Assembly (NCBI GenBank): GCA_032768795.1 | Contig: CP136490.1 | Location: 5,890,001 to 5,954,000, forward strand | Length of the DNA: 64,000 bases | Direction: 5' to 3' | Source: Tremella fuciformis | Lineage: Eukaryota; Basidiomycota; Tremellomycetes; Tremellales; Tremellaceae | Shown: one piece after another, positions 53,587 to 64,000 of the stretch | Layout of the letters: every line of letters starts with the position of its first letter | Position numbering within the stretch: the first letter of the stretch is position 1 | The notes under the pieces: model-generated | What the model was told of the DNA's origin: nothing | The model's database searches: none | What the model saw: the letters and a program-made list of their open reading frames with translations, nothing else | Translations under genes and position numbers: made by a program

Positions 53587-56500
53587 ATGTCGGGCTCGAT
53601 CCAGCCCTACGACGACTTGCTGGAAGACGAGGCCCTCGCCCCGCTCAAGCGCAACCACGCGTGTCTCCAATGCAAGAAACGCAAAGTCAAATGCGACGGC
53701 GTGAGTCTTCTTCCAGATCGTCGACGTGGAAGTGGCATTGGCGCTGACTTTGTTGCAGGTCCGACCGACGTGCGCGCCGTGTCTCCGTAGTCATGCGCAC
53801 GCACTGCGCTCGGCGCAGAGGAACGGCACGTCGCCGCCGGCGCTCATATGTACGTACACCGAGACGGATGGCGATGGGAACGAGGACTCTTCGCTGGACG
53901 AGCCGATCCGGCGGCCGGGAGGAGACGCCGAGGTGCTCAAGAAGCGCAAGGCGCCCAAGCGGCCTTTACCCACCGAATCGACCAGCGAGGAGAAGGCCAT
54001 CCTCCTCGCGAAGATCGGTGCGTCCTCGATTGCGATCGCCTCGGAAGGGTCAAGCTGATGCTCCAGCGGAGCTAGAGTCGCAGTTGGCAGAGTTACGCCC
54101 GCTCAAGAGCATAAGCCCCGATCGCGCGGCATTCGCACCGCAGTCTCAGCTCACTGGCAATTCCACCACAGTCTATTCGAACGGTGACTCCTGGGGCACA
54201 GGCCAGCAGACCCTCTTCGATCCCCTACCCGCCAATACCTGGGACACTAATGTCTTTGGTCAGCCGGCACAACCACTGTTGGCCCTGCCGTCAACGGAAG
54301 AGACGACCGGCTTCGAGAACATGTTCATGGTGCCGACCGGCTGGCCTCGCAATCTTCCTTCACCATGTGAGTCACACCTCTGCTCTTCTGACTATGACTC
54401 ACTCGCAGTCCTGCTTGAACATCTTGTTGAAACCTTCTTCGCGTCGGTGCCTCAAACTCCCCGCATGATCCACCGAGCATCCTTCCTCCCCCGTATACAC
54501 CTCCCCCCGACTCACCCCAACTTCCCGAATGCCGCATTGCTGCATGGCATAAGCGCAATGGCCGCATTACATACCGCCTGGGTCAACTCGGTCCCGCCGG
54601 AGCATATCGAATCTGTCGTCGAGCGACACAAGCAGTTCAACAACGACCTGGAAGGCGTGGACGACTTTGCTCTCAGCCAAGCAGAGGCGGCTAGGCGTGT
54701 CATACATTTGACATTCACATCGTGCGCGATGGCGGATGGGCAGGTCATGTTCGAGCAGTGCATCGCAGGGGTGAGTCGTCTTACCCACCGCGCGCGTGGT
54801 AGCTGACTTGCAGCAACTCATCACCGACGTGTACTTTGCCAAGGGCTTGCCGATGCTTGGCTGGGAAGCTGCCGGCATCCCCGGTCGAATGGTCAAATCG
54901 CTTGAATTGGGGAATCGCAATTCTCCCAAGGGTCGTGTCAAGGAACCGCTGCTCCCCCCCGCGAGCAACGACGCGGTCCGAGAAGAGCGTCTTGGCGTGG
55001 TCTGGGGCGCATTTATGACCGATGCTGGGTTCAATCTGAATGGTGGTTGGGGCCAGTCTATCCACATTGAGGATGTCCGAGTGCCGTTACCAGCCTCGAC
55101 ACAAGAGTTCAATACTGGTATCTACATCAAGGAGAACCCGCAACATGCTTTGAGCCCGGATTTGTACAGCAAGTGCATTGCTCGAACTTATCCGAGACCT
55201 CATGCTCATGATCAGCCATCCTGTACCGGATACAGCTGTGCTCGCCATCAAGGCGACAATATTGGGAAGCAGAGCCGCCCGGTTGGTTCATCGTCCGCAC
55301 CGCTTGGCAGAAGCTCATGACCAGTTGGCTTCAGAGTTGGCATCAGCGCGAAGTTAAACCAGGAGACGACTTCGTTGGGCTCAGAAGTCCAGATTTGCTC
55401 ACCCTTTTGCACGACATACACGAATACAAGTGAGTTTGCCTCTGGAAGCATTGAGAAGAGGCTAACGCATCAGGCGCACGGTTCCTGAAGCTGTCAAGAA
55501 TGTCCCTCGGACCATGGACTCATTCGGCAGTCTTGCTGTCGATGCGAACCTTCTGGTGAGCTGCATGGCCTGATTTCAGTTCCTGTGCTGATCAGATAGA
55601 CCATCCACGCCATCCCCAATGTCGCCCTCGCCATTGTGCACGAGCCTTTCGTCGACTACAAGAAGGGCGAGCAGACCGAGGCGTTGACCAAGATTCAGAA
55701 GGCGTACGAGTCGATCATTGGGTTGCTGCATGTCATTCCGTCCAACTTCGACCTGGCGACTGTCATTACCCCAGTCATCGCTTTGTGCGTTTTACTCGCT
55801 CGTATATGAGTGTTGCTGATATTCAGCTCTTTGTATACTACCGGCCGGATCATTGCCTGTTTCTACCAACGCGCCCTGGAGTTGTCTCAATACGACAAGA
55901 TTGGTAAATACCGCAGCGATATGGCCGCTTTGCAAGCTGTGTTGGGCCGATACGGACAACAGTGAGTCCAAAGCAAAATCTGCGTTGTTTCAGGAGCTGA
56001 CGGCAGCCACGCACTCGGTCTCGCTCTGGCAGATTATCTCGCCCATTTCCTTGAGCTGAACGCTGCGACATTCAAGGATTACGACCTCAAGCTTGTCTGC
56101 TCCGAGGCGAATCGAATGAAGAACAAGCCCGCCACTATCGAAAGCACACAGGACGAGTTCATGTTGGACTTCGCGGCCTTGGCGAGCGGGAGTCACGCCC
56201 GTGCCGGTCTCAGCAGCGGGTCCTCCGGTGCCGCCTCGACTTCGGCTGGACAGCCTTCCGTCTCGCCGAGGCCGACCACGTTCGATACGGTCCGATCGCA
56301 GAGGAAGCCATTCGGCGTCAGCCCAGACGAGTTTGCCTTTGACTTCAATGCCATGGCCAGCGGTAGTCACGCCCGCGCAGACTCCCGGGCAGACTTTGGC
56401 AACCCCTCATCTGGTGCTGCCTCGATAAGCACAGACCCGCCGTCTGTCTCACCACAGCCTACAAGCTCGATCTCTTCCGCTCAGAGGCAGAATAGCATCA

Positions 56501-57180
56501 GCACAAGCAGCAACAGCAACAACAACAACAACGGCCGGTCCAACGTCCCGACACAGAGCGGGTCCTCCAGCACAGGCCGATCCCCGCCCTTCTTGTCGTC
56601 CAATTCTGAGAGCGGCCCGTCGAGCGTGACGACCCCCGACTCGGCCGGCGCTTTCGCCGATCCGACCCTCAGCTGGCTCAACGGATCTGGCGAGGAGAAG
56701 ACGCCCATCGTGCCAAACGTCGGTTCGCGCACCATCGCAGGCTACGTCCTCCCGAACCACGGTTCGACCGGCCAGATGCCCCAATTCGAGACGTACGCCC
56801 TGCAGCGGCATTCAGACATGGCTTTTCCCATGTTCAGCGCGCCCACCGTCCCAGCTCCATCGTCGCAGCAGCCTTCGCCCACGGGTGTGCAGAACCAGAG
56901 TGCGAACACGAACACGACCACGAACGATACCCCGCCCGGCGCCGGAATCGGCATGTTCGACCTCCTTGGCGCGCCGATGCCCGCGGATGGGGGATGGGAG
57001 GTCGCGGCGGACAACAGGGCCATGAATGATCTCGGGATGTGGCAGAAGGGCGGCAACGTCGTCACGTCCAGTACTACGAGCCCGGGGGGCGTCAATGGTC
57101 AGCCGCAGATCTCCGAGCTCGACATGGCCTCGCAGTCGATCAAGTTTAATCTCTGGGCGGGGACGACACCCCCCACATAG
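53587..57180 (+). CDS. Zn2Cys6 fungal transcription factor, 1,044 aa
   Basis: Eleven exons: 53587-53700, 53759-54017, 54067-54366, 54409-54770, 54814-55172, 55216-55285, 55335-55429, 55474-55555, 55600-55784, 55827-55961, 56007-57180. The N-terminal cluster CLQCKKRKVKCDGVRPTCAPC is split by intron 1, with an unusually distant last Cys. A coiled-coil (AELESQLAEL) follows, then the fungal regulatory middle homology region (HRASFLPR ... LLHGISAMAA ... SPDLYSNHPVPDTAVLAIKATIL). The long last exon is Ser/Asn-rich and contains an internal duplication: DEFMLDFAALASGSHARA and DEFAFDFNAMASGSHARA, each followed by SGAAS and PSVSP. Intron 55286-55334 uses the weaker donor GTTCAT. Targets unknown. Confidence 0.85.
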
Positions 57181-57432
57181 TCAGGCCACAGCTGCACAAG
57201 TTGCGGCATATCTAGATCGAGAATTGGGAAAGGGCACGACGCGATCGTCATTTCTTTCGTCTTTATATCTGTTGTGACACATATATGTACGAGTAGCTTG
57301 CTTTGGCAATCGGACTGTACTGCTACGCCCTTCGCACTAGATGACATTGATACTGTCTCGATGCACACGCCTCCCAGTGACAAACAACGCCAATACAGTC
57401 TGGTCTAGTCTAGACACGATGCAAGAAGATCC

Positions 57433-60400
57433 TCAATTCTGCGCACCCGCCTGCGCCTGGGCCTGAGCCTGAGCCACCTGGGACGACAGGTCCTGCTGCA
57501 AGCTCGCCAAGAGCGTCTCGAAACTCTGCAGCTCGTCCTGCCCAAATGCCGTCGTGCTGAAATCCACATTCATCCCGCCGGCATTCGCACCACCTCCAAC
57601 AGGATTCTGGCCAGGCGCGTCGGTGGAGAATCCGGCCCCGGGGACAAAGAACGGACTGAGGCCCGTGCTGCCCGCTCCTGTAGAAGAGCCGTTGGTCGAT
57701 TGCACACCGGACCCAGCACTCGAGCCATGCGCCGGTTCGTCCACTGTGAAGATGCTCGCGCCGAGGATATCACTGCCTTGCTCGCCGGATATCGTTGGCT
57801 TCATTGACCCTCTTGGGAGAGCCTGGCCCGGCGGAGGAAGGTGTTTGTGCTGCGGCCAGTGGGCGGGCCGCTCCGACGCCTCGGGCAGGTTGTATACGTA
57901 TCCCGACATCCAGCCTTGGATATCTTGGTGTCCCACCTGGTGCCTCTCGCCTGGTGCGCGACGCGGTTCTGTACGAGCGGCTGCTGTGCCCGACGGAGGA
58001 CGCTGCAGCGCCTCGAAAGGGTCGATGCCACTGCTGGCCAGAGGTCCGTTCTGCACGCCGGGCATGACACCACCCGACCGTAGAGGATGGCGGAAGAGGT
58101 TGGGCTCCCCGTTTGGTCCGGGCGTGGGCGTACGGCTCGTGGTGCTGGATAAGGATCCACGTTGGCCCGCTGCGGTGGAGAGAGGCGGGACGCGCGAGTG
58201 AGCCGGCGCATGTGCTTGCGTGCCATCGGCCTTGCGGGGAACAGTATTGTAGTCCCATGCCTCGCTTCCGCTCACACTTACCCACGTCTGATCATTGAGT
58301 ATACGTAGGACAATGTCGCTGTCGTCTACATCTCGGTCGGAACCGCCCGTCCGCATCAAAGCCACGTCTGCCAAGATAGCCGGGTCGTCCTCGATTTTCT
58401 TTCTCGACAATGCCGCTTCCAGCAACACGGGAATAGACTTTGGCGGCCAGTATTGGAGCGCGGATCGCATGATGGCGGCTTCCTGTGCGACTTCGAGAGC
58501 TTTTTGCGCTGAGATGACTGGGTTGATCTCCGGTGGATTTCGCTGATATGCCTGAAGTACAGAAGGGGGCGGTTCGAGACGTTCCATGGCTAGCATGATG
58601 GCCCCCAGCACATCGCCAACATCGCTCCACGCTGAGAGCATCGTCAGCAGGGGGTTAACTAGAGAGCGAATAGCTTACCCCAGCCGACCTGGTAGAGAGC
58701 CTCTACACATTGGCCAACCTCCTGTTGCTTCGCTTCCCATGTCCAGCCACATCCCCCAAGTGTATCGCTTGGATAGCCTTGCTCGTTGGTGGGCACCTCT
58801 GCCAGGAATTGAGCAGTAGCAACGAGGACCCGGATCATGACTGCAGCAGCTGGACAGTCAGCCGCAATCAGAAGTCTCGCAGACTTGCTCACTCTGAATC
58901 AGTCCGGTAGGCATCAGAGCTTTGAACATCCCCATATGTGACCGGCAGGAGTGTAGCAAGACGTCGACGGCCTGCATATGTACCCTCTCCAGCATAGCGA
59001 CGTTCTCGCCGTGCCTTGACTCGTCATAGATGAAAGCGCCATCGAGCGGACGACTGGTCTGCGAGAAGAGTGATTTGTGGAAGCGGACCATGTCACGGGA
59101 TTGTTCGCGCAAGATGAGTAAGAGAAACGGACATGATAGTCTGATATTGGCGATGTACTGTATGTCAGCGGGGAGTGAATAGAGCGAGATGCCTGACGTT
59201 GATAGGCGAAAAGCCTAACAGATCGTGGTCGCAGCTGTCCAGCAAATCCGCGGCCCCAAGCATGGCGGAGGCAACGCCTTGCTGGGTTGTTAGCTATTCT
59301 TTAACGACCACTGTGTGCTCACGATCTTCTCCATGAGTTCGCGAACAGATCGGCAAAATGTCGGAACATCGACCATGCCCTTCTTGGAGGTGATGCCACT
59401 GATTTCCGCTTGCATGCGACGACCAACTTCCGTCAAGGTGAACCATTGCCTATTATGTCAGCTTGCACAATCCCAAATGCATAGCGTGAGCCAACTTCAT
59501 GAAAAACTGTCATATCAGCAAGTGGACCCGATGGCATGTGAGCCAGCACTTACAACCAAGACTCGGAAAGTAGCCGTCGGCAGATCGTCCGAGATGGCAT
59601 GCAGCCACTCGCCAGCCGAATCGACCTCGCTTTGCGCGCTGCCGCTCAGTCTCTCTCAACGGATTGTGGTGTCCCACTGACATGCGTGGAGGTATGCCAG
59701 AGGCGCCTGCCCAGAAAGCATCCGATACCACGGAGGTCCAAAACAAGCGTCTCTGCTTCATCTTCATGTGTGGCAGGCTGACTGGAAGTTCGTCTGAATT
59801 GGAGATGATTGGCTGTTGCGAATTCCACATGAGACCCAGGACCTTCATCTGCTCCATGATGGTGCCCTGTATGAGCATGTCTGCGGTTAGTGTTACCCCA
59901 TCAGAAGAAAAAAATGGCCAACTCTGCAAGAAATGCTCCTCCTCCTTGCCCTTGACCTCGGACATGTGCATGAGCTGGCTGAACAGGGTGAGCGCTTGCA
60001 CGCCGGTAACGCTTGGTTTCCGGTATATGCCGTGGATATCCATCAAGCGATACACGCGATCCACTAGCGCACTGCAGACGTTTTCTCGCGAGCGTCCCCA
60101 ATGTAATCGTGCTTGCGTCCCCGGTAGAAACTGCACATTAGTGCTGCCCGTACGTGCAAAACGTGCGTCTGACTCGTCCATCCGCTGTGATGACTGCTTG
60201 TAAGCGCCAGTCTCGCCCAATCTGTTGCGTACCTTTTGGGGCAGAGGCAGCTTCCTGGCGTCGCAGACCCAGTACCACGGGTGAATCCGAGTACCTTGCT
60301 CCCCATGCTTCTATGACCGCGCACAGCACCTCTTGTGCCGGGGTCATATAGTCGGAACGTTGGCCTGCACGATCCCATTCCAGGTAGAAAGATTCGGGAG

Positions 60401-61640
60401 AGACGACCTTGCAGTGAGCCAAGCCCGGTTCATGAGGAGGATCGAGCATACAGGCATTGATAGATGTATTGATTGGAAGAAAGTCCGGACAAGATGTCGA
60501 CTCAACTCGATGCCCAGAGCTCTGTCCGCCAAGGTCTCCTGGACTAATTCCCTCCTACCCCACCTGACCACCTGACGGTCCTGACCATAAAGATGCCAAG
60601 GATCTTCATCGTCCATTTCATTCATCGGCGAGACAGAATCCATAGCCATTCTCGCCCGTTTTCGAGATATGATCGGTTCGTAGTCGTTATCTATAGCGTC
60701 TAGATTGATTTGTTCAGATCGGAAGGGACTCCTGGTCTGCGTGGGCCGAGAGACGCCGTTGGCATGGCGTGGTCGGGGAGGTTGCCCACTTTGACTTGAG
60801 CGAGGCGAGGGGTCGGGCGGATCATCTTGTCCGTTGAATCCCTCCGGCTCGAAACGATCTTTGAAGGGGTTGTATTTGCCGAAGAATGTCGGCAACGCCG
60901 GATCTACATTGGACGACGTGTGCGGATCGAGATGAGTATCGGCGGGCGAGCTGTCTTGCGAGGACACTGGTTCCTGTGCCGTCCATCGCGTCCAGAAATC
61001 CGCCATTGGGTCGAACTGACCCGGTGTCGCGCCAGATGGAGGCTGAGTGGGAAGTGGACCGGTTCCGTTAGATGGTGGGACAGGGGTCTGTGATGGCATC
61101 CAAAGGAAAGGGTTGGGGAAGGGAGTCGAAGATGTGTTGCTGTTTTGCGCCGAGGGATCGACCTGGCTCGATGATCCCGCACCATAGTTCAAGTTGAACT
61201 GGTTGAGCAGACCATTCTGCGCAAAGTCCGTGGCATCTCTCTGCTGCCCATCGCCAGTGAAGTGCGGGTCATCCGTTCCAAACGCCTTGCGGGCCTCTTC
61301 TATCCGCTTGCCCCCCTTGTTGGGCCTCGTCGGGTTGATGATCTGCTGAGTCGTACATTTCAGGCCCTTGTTGCGGCAGTTGGTACATGCGACATCGGGA
61401 TTCTCCCTCACGAGCACATGAAGCGGAGGGGCGGTGCTGGACGATGGGTCGGTCTCGTTTGGTGTCAGCAGCTCCAGAAGGTCACACTTGATGCGCCGGA
61501 GCTTGCACGAGTCGCACGCGACGTTCTGGCCTTGACGGCGTTTAGCTCTGAGCATCTCGAGTGCGCATGCGGGAAGCGTGCTGCGACCGGTACTCACGAC
61601 GTTTCTTCCTCGGCTCCTCGGTGTTGTTGGTGGAGGCCAT
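57433..61640 (-). CDS. Zn2Cys6 fungal transcription factor, 1,226 aa, expanded zinc cluster
   Basis: Thirteen exons: 61598-61640, 60452-61545, 60233-60407, 60174-60193, 59923-60130, 59682-59880, 59554-59638, 59496-59506, 59323-59449, 59198-59281, 58893-59157, 58679-58849, 57433-58631. The cluster reads CDSCKLRRIKC, then ~31 inserted residues, then CTNCRNKGLKC. The middle homology region includes HLVRTFFQSIHLSMP, ESFYLEWDRAGQ, WGARYSDSPVVLGL and RKPSVTGVQALTLF. Exons 4 and 8 are microexons of 20 and 11 nt needed to keep frame and family sequence. Ser/Pro/Gln-rich C-terminus ending in an Ala-Gln repeat. Convergent with the previous regulator (252 bp between stops). Confidence 0.83.
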
Positions 61641-62503
61641 GGCGACGAGCACCTGATCTAGAGCGGCTACCGAGGTAGCAAGCGCGTTGAGGACCGACGC
61701 AGCCTATGCGACGACCTCTTGCTTGCTGGATTGCCCCCCTTCCAATCTGCTGTTCAAGATAGAAATAGTTGCTGGCGGGGGTAATGACCGTGTGTCGAGC
61801 GGCGACGGAGTGCTCTAAAGATGATGTGGTGGTACCGGGAGCAAAACCCTGAACCGGATGTACTCGAGTACGTTATCGACGATGGTAGTTGTAACTATTC
61901 CTGTGCACCACGTGTAACCACTTCGACGCTGTCCGATTCTCTCTTGTCGTTCTCTCTACCACGAACAGTCACTCGCAGAGTAGCCTCGTCAGCGTCGAAC
62001 CAACAGCGTGCACAGTTCCTTTGACTTTACAATGGAATCCTTTCATCGGGCCTCGGCACTGCCCGAATGCCCGACTTTTCGTGATGGCCTCATCGCGACA
62101 GAGGTGTCTGCGCTCTGGACGTACCTTATGAAACGCACCAAGTGGACGTGGACTACTCAAGGCGCTTCCCATACGCCGGAATCGTTCTAATCGCCAATCG
62201 CACCAAACGTGCCTCGCATAAGCGGCATGACTCACGCTGACCGAGCTTCTGATGCCGCGTATGTCCTCCTTTTCCGACAGGGACCCGTGCTTCTTGTTGG
62301 GATCACGATGCGTGTCACATACACGCCAGGGTGGCTCTCTCGGCCTCTGACGTCTTTCGCCTCCTATGTGCTCTCATTGGCACTCATGAGCAGAAGGACC
62401 AGGCTGAAGAAGCAGGCTGAAGAAGCTTCATGACAGACGAGGCTACAAAAACGCAGATTCAGCTGCATCGAAACCTTACGACACCGCTAATTCCTGCCCT
62501 GCA
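61641..62503. other. intergenic, no gene called
   Basis: 863 bp upstream of the minus-strand regulator. Short plus-strand frames (62008-62190, 62209-62433) have no recognisable motif. Confidence 0.35.
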
Positions 62504-63040
62504 ATGGCTGACAAGAACACCGGATCCAGCACACCGCGCCGAGCGCATGTGAAAGATTTAGGTCGGCGAGACTCTCCAGACGAAGGCGAGGATTTATCGG
62601 GCGAAAGCTCCACCGAAGACGCAGAGCCCGCCAACAACAAGTCTGTCACTATCACTCATCGCGCCCGACTGCAAGTAGCGACTGAAGCTGGCAAATCGGA
62701 CACTTCTGCATCGCTTCTCGGCGCCATGGACTACAAATCTCCTGAAGGTTCGCCAACAGACAGGTCTGACGGCAAGAACCGACACTCGCTGAGCGATTTC
62801 AATCCATCAGGCATGGCAGGGTATAACGTGCACTCGAACGATGCCGCGAAGGAGACTGAACCAGTGCCGTGGCGCTCGCCGCGCACCTCGTCGACTGCCA
62901 AACCTTGTACTTCAAAGGCATTGAATACTGACTCCCCACGCTCTGCACCGACGTCCTCCCAGAATACGGGCCATCACGCGCCTACACCGGAGACGACTGA
63001 TGGCTCCAGCAGTCAGAACAATCCTGAGGACAATTCCTAA
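62504..63040 (+). CDS. hypothetical Ser-rich protein, 178 aa
   Basis: Single exon, ATG to stop. Composition is polar and low-complexity (Ser, Thr, Asp, Asn, Pro) with no membrane span, signal or domain; probably disordered. The open frame and composition differ from random frames nearby, but there is no homology evidence. Confidence 0.45.
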   Translation: MADKNTGSSTPRRAHVKDLGRRDSPDEGEDLSGESSTEDAEPANNKSVTITHRARLQVATEAGKSDTSASLLGAMDYKSPEGSPTDRSDGKNRHSLSDFNPSGMAGYNVHSNDAAKETEPVPWRSPRTSSTAKPCTSKALNTDSPRSAPTSSQNTGHHAPTPETTDGSSSQNNPEDNS

Positions 63041-63709
63041 GCCCAAGCCCGTATCGCCTGGACATCGAGTGCTTTGCACTAGGAAGATGACGGCTTTCCT
63101 TCTTTTTCCCCTCCTTCTGTACTCATTTGTGTGGTACATTTTTATGACATGTTGATCTTGTGACTGTCTTTGAGAATGTCTTCTGGCTCCAAGCTGCCCC
63201 GGGATACTGAGAATTTCTGAGGCCGAGCGCGCGACCCCGGCCTTGACCCCGAGGTGCGCCGCAAAGACCTGATTGCGGCTTCGTTCGATGATCTCACCTC
63301 GTCGCTCCTTTCACAGCGCCTCCTGAAAAGAAGGTTGCGTTCTTGTCATCGCATGTGGGCCCACACCGTGTTCATCACCGAGCCGCCATGCCGGGCCGCT
63401 GCCGATCCAAGGGAGCAATCCGAGCTGGGATCCACCGAGATGAACCCCGACATTGCGCTCAAGCTCGGTCTTGGCATTCCCACCGCTCGCGATGACTCGG
63501 TGAATGGTGTGGAGCTTGCGTCTCATTCGGAAACGCTCAGCTGCTTATACCCTGATGTCCTTTCTCTTCCCGAAGCCCGACACCACGCATGAACATCGTA
63601 GCGAGCATGATAGGGGAAGGTAGGGGCGAAAAACGCCTATAAGACTGTTCCGGGCCCAAGAATCAATCTCTCTATCTTCGCAGAAACTCTTCCGTGTGCA
63701 GTTTGCGTC
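63041..63709. other. intergenic, no confident gene
   Basis: Plus-strand frame 63254-63592 (112 codons) lacks motifs and does not splice obviously into the following gene. Probably 3' and promoter sequence. Confidence 0.35.
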
Positions 63710-64000
63710 ATGGTCCCTCGAACTGTCTCCAACGGCAATAGCACTCACACTTCGCGGCGCATTGTCTCCGTGAGGTATGTCAGACGCAAGTCTAGCTGGG
63801 CGTTCGAGATCAATTCCCCCGTGAGTAGAAGCCGTGTGAATGTAGGCTTATGAGGTCCAGTCCACGCCCGCTGTGCAAGAAGCCGTGGAGCGCGCGCAAC
63901 AGGCTTCTTCTATGGTGCGGCACGGCTGTTCGAAGAGGCACAACCTTATTGAATATCTATATCCGGATGAGATCGACCCCGATGCGGACCCCACGCACGG
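63710..64000 (+). CDS. unidentified gene, 5' part (runs off window)
   Basis: ATG at 63710 opens a 37-codon exon (63710-63820), rich in Arg/Ser and ending WAFEINSP. A 34-nt intron (63821-63854, GTGAGT..TGAG) leads in phase to an exon open to the window end, with EAVERAQQASSMV and an acidic DEIDPDADP segment. Product not recognised. Confidence 0.5.

Overview
The window is nuclear DNA of a basidiomycete fungus. The best guess is a tremellomycete-like yeast (inference). Reasons: genes are dense and most are cut by many 40-55 bp introns with GT..CTNA..AG signals; there are three Zn2Cys6 regulators, chromodomain Ty3 retrotransposons, a Helitron and an NRDE2 gene. Exon models below were built by hand. 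Coding lengths were checked to be multiples of three with matching intron phases. No search or alignment was run.

Layout. 1-5162: 3' part of a Helitron with an apparently intact Rep/helicase gene, a small antisense gene, and a hairpin-CTAG 3' end 61 bp before the NRDE2 start codon. 5224-26910: host genes NRDE2, two ~194-aa orphans, GH51 arabinofuranosidase, short-chain dehydrogenase, transketolase, sugar transporter, Zn2Cys6 regulator, then three intronless GC-rich genes (methyltransferase-like, glycosyltransferase-like, DHA1 transporter).

27093-46830: a large DNA transposon. It has about 21-bp terminal inverted repeats beginning TATGG, a 6-bp target-site duplication GATTCG, five spaced subterminal motifs at each end, an IS3-like integrase-core transposase and two unrecognised genes (here A and B), with a palindromic repeat scattered among them. 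The termini and 6-bp duplication resemble what I recall of the eukaryotic IS3EU superfamily. A chromovirus (element 1, 32823-45340, duplication GAAGA) sits in the transposase gene, and a second chromovirus (element 2, 37149-43472) sits in element 1. Both carry a textbook -1 frameshift signal between gag and pol. Without the nested insertions the transposon would be about 7.2 kb.

46893-64000: host genes again: membrane-anchored pepsin-like protein lacking a catalytic Asp, zinc-ribbon protein, DBP9 RNA helicase, two convergent large Zn2Cys6 regulators, a Ser-rich hypothetical protein and the start of an unidentified gene. The transposon (27093-46830) is the part I consider most likely to be undescribed.
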